Positions 1-5,601 of a stretch of 5,601 nucleotides of DNA are shown here, piece after piece. The DNA is taken from NCBI GenBank assembly GCA_002323775.1, contig DCPV01000014.1, positions 1-5,601 on the forward strand, read 5' to 3'. The DNA is from Firmicutes bacterium UBA1535. GTDB lineage: Bacteria; Bacillota; Clostridia; Tissierellales; Sedimentibacteraceae. A program made the position numbers and the translations under genes. Within the stretch, counting starts at the first letter, position 1. Every line of letters starts with the position of its first letter. Under the pieces are notes generated by a model. That model did no database searches, was not told where the DNA came from, and saw nothing but the letters and a program-made list of their open reading frames with translations.

Positions 1-3000
1 TGAATTCAGATGGTGAGGTAAGTGCAGAGGAACGAAAAAATATAGAATCAAGAATATTGGCTCTAAATAAAGATATAAAGAAATTATCAGATGTGTGGGA
101 CAGCAATGTATACTGGGGAAATTACTATGTTTATAAGCCTGCATTTTTCAATCCTTCTAAAATTTATTACAGCTTTGAAAAACTACCTGTGGGAACTGCT
201 CAGTGGAGTGTTGAGGTAAGTCTTTATGAGCAATACAGGACAGTTTTAAATCCAAATAAGTTATCTGATGAAATAGCTGTTAAAGATGCAGAGTTTTATA
301 TAGCTGGTAAACGTGTTTCTGATAGCCAAGGAAGCGATGAAGCTGATGGAGTATATAAGCATAGAGACCCTCTTTATCAGCTTGGAAATTATTATCAGAC
401 TCAGGTTATACATAAGGGAGAGGTTTTTTCCTTTGCTTCTGTGGCTGGTATTGCCAAAAAAGTCGTGATAAACAGTACCGAGCTGATGTTTCCTTATGAT
501 TTTAGAGCAACTATAAACTCAGGCTCAAAATCTGAGGATCAGAAGCTTAACGAGGTAAATAATACCGTTTGGATAAGAGATGCCGATACAAATTTTACAT
601 ATAGGATAAACGGAGGGAAGTCAGGAGTAAGAGCTACAGATTCTATTATAAGAATTTATGATACTAAAGGAAATGTGTTTCTTGAACAACGCAGCGGAGA
701 ACCTACTAAGGAAGAATTTAGCTATACAATTAATTCTTATAAAACAGGTATAAAACCAGGCTATACTATGACAATAGCAGGATTGATTACTGATGTAGAT
801 GGAAAGGTTCTAAAGGAATTTCCGGAGATAAGGGTTGGCTTAGTATTTACAAAAGAGTTGAATATGCTTTCTTTGTTGTCAAGCTTTCAAACATTTAATC
901 AGCCTACAGTAAAAATGCTTGGTAAACTAAATAATCGCTACGATTTAGGTATGAATACAAATCTACTTAAATCTGAAACACAAATTTACACAGATAAAAA
1001 TGGAAATCAAAGGAAAATAAAGACTATTTCCTTTGGCTACAGCGATGAATATAAGAAAAAATTTACAGAAAATGCTAAGGATACAGAAGAAGGTAAGAAA
1101 AGAAATGATGAAGTTTTAAAAGAAGAAACAAAAAATGATAATAAACAAAATCTCATTAAAACAGTAGATGAGGCTTCAAAAGACGCTGATAAGAAGCAGG
1201 AGAAGAAAAATTCCGGCGGTGGGGACTTTAATATGAAATATGAAATATCCTTGCTTCTCACCTTAGAGCTTGGACAGATAAAGCAGGAGGGAGGATTATA
1301 TACTGATGACGGTTATCATTATTTTAGCTCTCTTGTGTTAATGGCAAAGGCTACAGCTGATTATACAAAATCCAATACATTTATGACACCTATAGGTATA
1401 CCTGTTAAAGTAACCCTTTCGGCGGGAGGAACTGCTGCTGTTGTTATGGCATCTGATGTGGATCATGAGGACCCATATAATGAGAAATATAGATTAGATG
1501 GTAGTGGAAATATATCAATTAACCCTGCAAATTACAATATTTATGCTAAATTTATAATTTCTCCTACAGTTACACTTTCTGCGGCTGCTGGTTTTGACAG
1601 CATAGACCTTGAAATTTCAGGAACAGCTGATTTTGATTTTCAGTTTACAGCACCAATCAGGGGGGATACAGAGAAATCCTCTGGTAGTGGTGGAATGGTT
1701 ATTTCATCAAAGTTAAAGCTAAAAATATTATTTGTTCAGAAAAAATGGACTCTTTATAAAGGAGAAAGAATTGAATTTTTCTCATATGGAAAAAGCTACC
1801 AAGACTCAATATACAGTATTTTGAATAATCCATACAAGGATTATCTTTATGAGTCAGTAGACGATATATCTGATGATGATATCATGCCAAGAGATTACTT
1901 AGATGAAAGAGGTGCTTGGAATGATTATGATGATGAGGATCTTCCTCATGGAGTAAAAAATGGAAATGAGAATGTACTTCTCACAGGTGCTTTTCCGAAT
2001 TCTCAGACAAAGCTTATAGCTATAGATAATAATAAGTTCTTGCTTTTATTTATTGAAGATGATACATCAAGGGATGTTAGAAACAGAGCTACTCTTATGT
2101 ATTCTATTATTGACGGAGAAAATGCAACACAGCCTATGCCGGTAGATTCTGATGGGACATGGGATGAAGACCCTAATGCGTTTTTTATAAACGGAAAGGT
2201 TTTAGTTACTTGGTCAGATGCTTACAGAGCCTTTACTCCAGACGATAAACAGATAGATGTATTAAGCCTTATGGATATAAGTGGAGCATGGTTTGATATA
2301 GATACAGAAAGCTTTGAAGACAAGTTTTGTATAACAAAAACAGTTGTGGGTGGCGATGTGTATAGAGATTCTTCACCTAAAATAGCATATGATTCAGATA
2401 TAATGCGACTTATGGTTTATTATTTGAAAACTGATTACACAGATAGATGGGAGGTAGGGTATCTTCTTTCAGATGATGGTATACCTTTCTTAGAAGCTCC
2501 AAGTCCTTTATATGGAGATATTATAAATGGATATAGTGTTATGGCATATAGATATGCTGATTATAATATGGCTGATGGAGAATTCATTTGGAATGAAACA
2601 TATGAAGCAGGAGAAGACCTTGACTCCGAAAAGTTTTATGGACAGAGATTTTTGAATTTAACTCCTGTTGCTGAAATCGAAGAAACTGAGTATGATATAG
2701 AGGATGAAACCATTAGTATAGGAGAGGGTGCTGATGCACAAATATACACCTTAACTCATACCGGCACAATACAAGTTGTGAAAGAATACAAAGGCTATGA
2801 CGACCCTAGAATTATTGAAACTACGGTTGCAAGCTACGATTCTGAAGCAATATTTGCATACATAATAGATAAGGATAGTGATTTGAAAACTACAACAGAC
2901 CAACAGCTTTACATACAAAGATATGATTATACAGATAATACTTTTTCAAAGCCGATTGAAATAACAAGCATAGGTACACAGAATAAGCAGCCGAATTTTA

Positions 3001-5601
3001 TTAATGCAGACAATGAATTATATCTGTATTGGATACAAGAAGGCAAAATTGTCTATACATGTATCAGCAAGCTTTTGCATGCTGGTATGAAGGTTGTTAT
3101 AGAACCTATAAGCATGAAAGAGGTTTATATCATAGATAAGTCTAACGTTTCTAAGACAGCACACATACTTACAGCTGTTGAAAATGATAACGATATTGAA
3201 GAATTCAGTATAATGTCAGATAATAATAACATCTATGCAATGTGGGTGGAATCCTGCATAAGTGCTAAGAATGAATTAGAAGTGGAAAGTCAAGGGATAG
3301 AGGGCGTAGAAAATATTAATCAAGAAAGACAAATTCTCCTAGCTTGCAGTCTTATTGGCGAAGATAGTGAGAGATTAACTTGGTCAGAACCTGTTCAAAT
3401 AACTGATGATAAAGCACAGTCGTTTAGAAGCTTATCGTTTGTTCCGGTGGGTAAAGACAGCTTTACTGTAGCATATTTAAGATATATTCAAAAATATGAT
3501 AGTGAGGAAGGATATTTCACAAGTGCAAATTCACTCCACACCTTAGCCGTGAATGAGTTTTATCTTAGCTCTGATCCTGAGCTTGGAGAAATTTTGATAA
3601 GCGAGGAGCTTCCTAAGGCCGGTCAGACAGTTTCAGTAATATCTACGATAAAAAATACTGGTCTTTCTCCATTTGATAAATATAGTTTACAGTTTTTTGT
3701 AAGTAAAAACGGAGAAATTATAAGCTCATATGAAAACATGGATAAGGATATATCGCATATATTAGGTGGAAGTACGGAAACAATTTACGGAAGCTTTACT
3801 ATGCCTGAGGATTTAAGAGATGTAAATGAGCTAAAGATAGGATACGCAATAAAGGATGAGAAAGGCACAATATTATTAACTAAGGAAAAAGAGATAGAAT
3901 TAAAGCCTGAATTAGTTATAGAAGTTGGCGAATGCGAAATCATAGATGCTGACACTGTGGCTGTAAAACTTTATATAAGAAATCTAGGAAATAAAGCTTA
4001 TGATGATAATTTTGAAGTGTTATCCAAGTCCAATACAATACATAGAGGAAGGGCGTTTATCGAGGCTGATGAAATGAGCAGCATATCCTTAAATCTTAAT
4101 GTCAGAGATATTGATTTTAGCGAAGTAAAATTAGATGAGTATGGCGGAATTTATGATTTTATTAATCTTGACTTCAAATTTGGAGGATTTTATGCGAAAA
4201 CAGAAGTGCAGCGAAGACTGTCAGCTCGGGATTATGAACAATTACAAAGCATAGAAAGTTTTGATATATTGTTTGGGGGACGCAGAATTGCTGATATGAA
4301 CAATGTTTATATTGCTTATGATGATGTTGCTGCTTTACAAGCAGAAGTTATCAAAGATAAAATCACATATACAGATGGTATGATTCCGGAAAATATGGAG
4401 CTTGTATGGAATTCTTCAAACACAAATGTAGTAACTGTACTCTCAAATGGTACTTTACTCCCAATGTCAAAAGGAAAAGCAATTGTAACTGCAAGTTTAA
4501 GACCTGTCAGTGCAAATTCTGTTTCATATAGCGATGGTACTTTTGATATCAGAAGTAATTCACACAAACTACCTAATGGTGCAAAAAAAGAAATTAGAGT
4601 CATAGTAAATGTAAATGACTATTCTGATGATAAAGATAATGCTTCTGAAAACAATCATAGCGGCGGAAATATATCTGGAAATATTATCTGCGATGAAAAG
4701 CTTGAGGGAGATAAACTGATTTTGACTCTTGATGGAAATAATCTTGCTAAGATACTTGAGGATATAAATGAAAGCTTAACTATAAATTCAAAAAAAGATT
4801 ACGATATAAAGCATATTGAATTAAGATTTACCGCTGATAACATCAAGGCATTTGAAAAAAGTAATATAAAAAACTTAGTCATAGATACTCTTGTTGGAAC
4901 TATTAATTTTGACAGGAAGGCAATTGATACAATTATAGAAAAATCTTCAGGAAATTCTGTGAGTATTTCATTTAATGTAAATCTAAGGGATATCGATATA
5001 TATTTGAAAACACAGGATATGATAATAGAGGACTTAAATGGTGGGACAATGCTTGTTTCAATATATTTTGAACCTGATGAGGATATGGATGAAAGTGGGA
5101 TAGTTGTATATAAAACTGAGCCTATAGATAAAACTATAGTAAAGTTGTCAGCTTACTTTTCTGAAATGAAGAAGATTTTATTTAGAACAACAAAGACAGG
5201 TAAATTTAGTATCGAATATAATGGAGTTAATTTCAAGGATAATTTAGGGTGGGCAGAATACTATATAAAATTCTTGTCTTCAAGAGGAATTGTTTTTGGT
5301 ACAGGAGACGGAATTTTTGACAAGGATAAAAAAGTAAGTAGAGCTGAATTTATAACTATGCTATCACGCCTTATAGATGAAACATATTTAGAAAATGAAC
5401 AAAGTTACTTTAATGATGTAAGGAGCGGTGCATGGTATGAAAAAGCTGTAAATTGGGCATTTAAAAATAACATCATAAAAGGTACGGACAACAATGAATT
5501 TTTACCTCAAAAGCCTATAAGTCGTGAGGAAATGGCTGTGATACTGTATAGGTTTATACAATATGCAGAATTTAAACTGTCATATGGACCTTATGAAGAA
5601 T
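1..5601 (+). CDS. Giant SLH-anchored modular surface protein, partial at both ends
   Basis: The reading frame with codons starting at position 3 is open across the whole window (1866 complete codons, no stop). No start codon, ribosome binding site, signal peptide or stop is visible, so both ends lie outside. The translation is rich in Asp, Glu, Lys, Tyr, Ile and Asn. It has only six Cys (residues 776, 1020, 1085, 1115, 1311, 1563), as is common in exported Gram-positive proteins. No hydrophobic membrane segment is present. Modules in order are an Ig-like N-terminal part, a charged linker, a beta-meander domain, an acidic linker, a propeller-like region, two CARDB-like modules, a Big_2-like module, a pre-SLH module and two SLH repeats. 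SLH repeats bind secondary cell-wall polymer, usually pyruvylated, so the protein should be exported and held non-covalently at the cell surface. A role as adhesin or ligand-binding protein is inferred from architecture. I do not recognise a named orthologue. The coding call and surface location are very likely; the function is open. Confidence 0.96.
3..557 (+). other. N-terminal visible region (residues 1-185), family not recognised
   Basis: The first ~30 residues look helical and charged (many Glu, Lys, Arg, with Leu and Ile spaced as in an amphipathic helix). A strongly aromatic stretch follows at about residues 32-58, with many Tyr, Trp and Phe. From residue ~53 to 180 the pattern changes to alternating hydrophobic and polar residues, suggesting beta strands, interrupted by a Ser/Asp/Gly-rich loop near residues 106-116. 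This could be one or more divergent Ig-like or lectin-like modules, but no diagnostic motif is visible and I assign no family. The protein continues upstream of the window. Confidence 0.4.
558..851 (+). other. Ig-like / FN3-like beta-sandwich module (residues 186-283)
   Basis: About 98 residues with the usual order of an extracellular Ig-like repeat: a strand after Trp190, a strand ending in an I-R-I-Y-D turn followed by a Lys-Gly-Asn hairpin, a Phe-Ser-Tyr-Thr-Ile strand, a Lys-Pro-Gly turn leading into a Tyr-Thr-Met-Thr-Ile strand, then a D-V-D-G-K hairpin and a final alternating strand to Val281. This pattern, in which a property of an effect, gesture or attribute is modelled by seven or so strands, is shared by many unrelated Ig-like families, so the fold is likely but the family is undetermined. 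It is followed by ~64 residues (284-347) of less regular sequence that I cannot classify. Confidence 0.45.
1044..1211 (+). other. Lys/Glu/Asp-rich charged linker (residues 348-403)
   Basis: About 56 residues made mostly of Lys, Glu, Asp and Asn with few hydrophobic residues, ending in Ser-Gly-Gly-Gly at residues 404-407. It separates the Ig-like N-terminal part from the beta-meander domain. The composition fits a flexible or helical spacer; hydrophobic residues are too sparse and irregular for a confident coiled coil. The purine-rich coding strand makes the antisense strand open for 75 codons here. That antisense frame reads as Phe/Ser-rich sequence and is treated as a shadow. Confidence 0.7.
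1227..1793 (+). other. Beta-meander domain of unknown family (residues 409-597)
   Basis: About 190 residues with long strands of strictly alternating hydrophobic residues joined by short polar turns. Strands are apparent around residues 412-425, 434-449, 460-477, 506-525, 527-549 and 563-595. The first half contains small-residue segments (Ala, Gly, Ser), and an Arg-Gly-Asp lies at 553-555 in a Gly/Ser-rich loop. The module is bounded by the charged linker upstream and an aromatic, basic strand pair ending in Phe-Ser-Tyr-Gly-Lys downstream. The amphipathic pattern resembles a membrane barrel, but SLH anchoring suggests a soluble extracellular beta-sandwich or meander. I do not recognise the family. 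Confidence 0.5.
1860..1943 (+). other. Acidic Asp-rich linker (residues 620-646)
   Basis: Twelve or so Asp residues plus several Glu within 27 residues, in runs such as Asp-Asp-Asp at 624-626 and Tyr-Asp-Asp-Glu-Asp at 641-645. It sits between the beta-meander domain and the propeller-like region. Acidic loops of this kind in secreted proteins often bind calcium, but the spacing does not match a dockerin or EF-hand loop, so calcium binding is only a possibility. Confidence 0.5.
1974..3566 (+). other. Beta-propeller-like repeat region (residues 658-1188)
   Basis: About 530 residues in which a similar unit recurs: an Asp/Asn-Gly or Asn-Asn turn, then an alternating hydrophobic strand ending in an aromatic residue. 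Examples are G-K-V-L-V-T-W (731-737), N-E-L-Y-L-Y-W (1004-1010) and N-N-I-Y-A-M-W (1075-1081), with related strands ending at Phe683, Tyr807, Tyr953 and Tyr1158. Spacings of 54, 70, 57, 71 and 77 residues, and 146 (two units) between 807 and 953, fit six to eight blades of ~50-75 residues. Two units end in the W/F-S-x-P-x-x-I-T pattern (981-988, 1127-1134) common in sialidase-type and related propellers. No Asp-box (S-x-D-x-G-x-x-W) and no arginine triad was recognised, so a binding rather than sialidase role is more likely. An acidic insert at ~891-903 disturbs the repeat. Confidence 0.55.
3570..3899 (+). other. CARDB-like Ig module 1 (residues 1190-1299)
   Basis: The segment has the CARDB-type order: a short strand, then Ala-Gly-Gln-Thr-Val leading to a strand that ends in the characteristic Lys-Asn-Thr-Gly (1217-1220), a strand carrying Leu-Gln-Phe-Phe-Val, a Lys-Asn-Gly hairpin, a Gly-Gly-Ser-Thr-Glu turn and a final long strand with a Lys-Asp-Glu-Lys-Gly hairpin. 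CARDB modules (cell adhesion related domain found in bacteria) are Ig-like spacers or binding modules in extracellular proteins. It directly follows the last propeller-like strand and leads without a linker into a second similar unit, suggesting a rigid stalk. Confidence 0.65.
3903..4211 (+). other. CARDB-like Ig module 2 (residues 1301-1403)
   Basis: It starts with Lys-Pro-Glu-Leu-Val-Ile and repeats the order of the preceding module: a strand ending in Arg-Asn-Leu-Gly (1326-1329), matching Lys-Asn-Thr-Gly in module 1, then a strand, a basic hairpin and an acidic Glu-Ala-Asp-Glu turn before a Ser-Ile-Ser-Leu-Asn-Leu strand. Sequence identity with module 1 is low, so this is an old duplication or independent acquisition. 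The C-terminal ~35 residues (Asp/Phe/Gly-rich) are less typical and the end is uncertain. Confidence 0.5.
4248..4616 (+). other. Big_2-like bacterial Ig module (residues 1416-1538)
   Basis: The core matches the Big_2 signature: Leu-Val-Trp-Asn-Ser-Ser-Asn (Trp1469), then a Thr-Val-Leu-Ser-Asn-Gly-Thr-Leu hairpin and a Lys-Gly-Lys-Ala-Ile-Val-Thr-Ala strand, as in the usual W-x-S-S-N-x-x-V ... G-x-x-x-x-x-x-G-x-A-x-I-T-A order. The end strand Ile-Arg-Val-Ile-Val-Asn-Val closes the sandwich. A Ser/Asn-rich insert of ~25 residues lies between the Ala strand and this last strand, so the module is longer than the usual ~80-90 residues. Big_2 modules are stalk or adhesion units in surface proteins such as intimins and clostridial cell-wall proteins. 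Confidence 0.75.
4617..4682 (+). other. Asp/Asn/Ser/Gly-rich flexible linker (residues 1539-1560)
   Basis: About 22 polar residues (Asp, Asn, Ser, Gly, Lys, Glu, His) with almost no hydrophobic residue apart from one Ile and an initial Tyr. It separates the Big_2-like stalk from the pre-SLH anchor module and is probably unstructured. Confidence 0.65.
4683..5231 (+). other. Pre-SLH module typical of clostridial SLH proteins (residues 1561-1743)
   Basis: The segment follows the order often seen just before C-terminal SLH repeats in Clostridia and Paenibacillus surface proteins: a Lys-Leu-Ile-Leu-Thr-Leu strand, a helix, an Asn-Leu-Val-Ile-Asp-Thr strand (from 1624) followed by a hairpin and an Asp-Arg-Lys-Ala-Ile-Asp helix, a Val-Ser-Ile-Ser-Phe-Asn-Val strand, and finally a Thr-Lys-Thr-Gly-Lys-Phe-Ser-Ile-Glu-Tyr-Asn ending that replaces the more usual Thr-x-H-F-S-x-Y-A-I. 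Its function is not established; it is placed to present or stabilise the SLH anchor. The match is by remembered pattern, not by a search. Confidence 0.6.
5232..5375 (+). other. SLH repeat 1 (residues 1744-1791)
   Basis: The order is Phe-Lys-Asp, Trp1750-Ala, an Ile-Lys-Phe-Leu helix, Arg-Gly-Ile-Val-Phe-Gly-Thr-Gly-Asp-Gly-Ile-Phe, and Val-Ser-Arg-Ala-Glu-Phe (1778-1783), which is the S/T-R-A-E motif whose Arg contacts the cell-wall polymer in characterised SLH domains. The usual Pro after the Phe is replaced by Asp-Lys. It anchors the protein to secondary cell-wall polymer; three repeats normally act together. Confidence 0.9.
5409..5564 (+). other. SLH repeat 2 (residues 1803-1854)
   Basis: A clear SLH unit: Phe-Asn-Asp-Val, Trp1811-Tyr, Ala-Val-Asn-Trp-Ala, Asn-Ile-Ile-Lys-Gly-Thr, Phe1833-Leu-Pro, and Ile-Ser-Arg-Glu-Glu-Met-Ala (1839-1845), a common variant of the T-R-A-E motif. 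About 11 residues separate it from repeat 1. After it, 12 residues (Ala-Glu-Phe-Lys-Leu-Ser-Tyr...) fit the spacer before a third repeat, which would lie beyond the window end. Confidence 0.93.

Noticed and set aside
1037..1261. Antisense open frame of 74 codons, Phe/Ser-rich
   Set aside because: It is the reverse complement of the Lys/Glu-rich linker of the main gene; the purine-rich coding strand removes antisense stops. Its composition is low-complexity and the + strand frame here is clearly coding.
1286..1300. Strong Shine-Dalgarno-like purine stretch (aggagggagg) inside the gene
   Set aside because: No start codon follows at a suitable distance in any frame; it encodes Gln-Glu-Gly-Gly of the main protein.
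1860..1943. Dockerin or EF-hand calcium site
   Set aside because: The Asp-rich run lacks the D-x-N/D-x-D-G-x-x-x-x-D/E spacing and flanking helices, so it is called only an acidic linker.
1974..3566. Sialidase enzyme domain
   Set aside because: The blade-like repeats and W-S-x-P-x-x-I-T endings suggested it, but no Asp-box, arginine triad or catalytic Tyr/Glu arrangement could be recognised.
4182..4254. GGAGG five bases before an out-of-frame ATG (4192) opening a 20-codon frame
   Set aside because: The GGAGG comes from a Phe-Gly-Gly-Phe coding segment, the peptide is very short and has no recognisable feature, and it lies inside a continuous longer gene. Chance is the simplest reading.
4316..4603. 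Antisense open frame of 95 codons
   Set aside because: It lies opposite the Big_2-like module, which has a clear family signature on the + strand. The antisense translation shows no recognisable domain and is best explained as a shadow.
1..5601. CRISPR array, tRNA, insertion sequence or long nucleotide repeats
   Set aside because: No regularly spaced identical repeats, cloverleaf-like sequence, transposase or terminal inverted repeats were seen; the whole window is coding in one frame.

Overview
The window lies entirely inside one very large protein-coding gene on the + strand. One reading frame (codons starting at position 3) stays open from the first base to the last: 1866 complete codons with no stop and with neither the true start nor the true stop in view. 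All other frames are broken repeatedly. Base composition is AT-rich (about one third or less G+C by eye), with heavy use of ata, aga, tta, gat and aaa codons. Together with C-terminal SLH repeats, this points to a low-GC, probably anaerobic Firmicute of the Clostridia (Lachnospiraceae-like is a guess).

The protein is a modular, extracellular, cell-wall-associated protein. In order (residues numbered from the first complete codon): a beta-rich N-terminal part with one Ig-like unit (1-347); a Lys/Glu/Asp-rich linker (348-403); a beta-meander domain of unknown family (409-597); an acidic Asp/Tyr linker (620-646); a long region with the recurrent pattern of a beta-propeller (about 658-1188); two CARDB-like Ig modules (about 1190-1299 and 1301-1403); a Big_2-like Ig module (about 1416-1538); a Ser/Asn/Gly linker; the beta-strand-rich module that often precedes SLH repeats in clostridial surface proteins (1561-1743); and two SLH repeats (1744-1791 and 1803-1854). 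A third SLH repeat and the stop codon would be expected shortly after the window ends.

The layout reads as an anchored rod. The SLH repeats would hold the C-terminus to secondary cell-wall polymer, the Ig-like modules would act as a stalk, and the propeller and beta-meander would be displayed outward, as in an adhesin or a carbohydrate- or protein-binding protein. No catalytic residues were recognised, so an enzymatic role is neither supported nor excluded. There is no intergenic DNA, RNA gene, mobile element, CRISPR array, promoter or terminator in the window.
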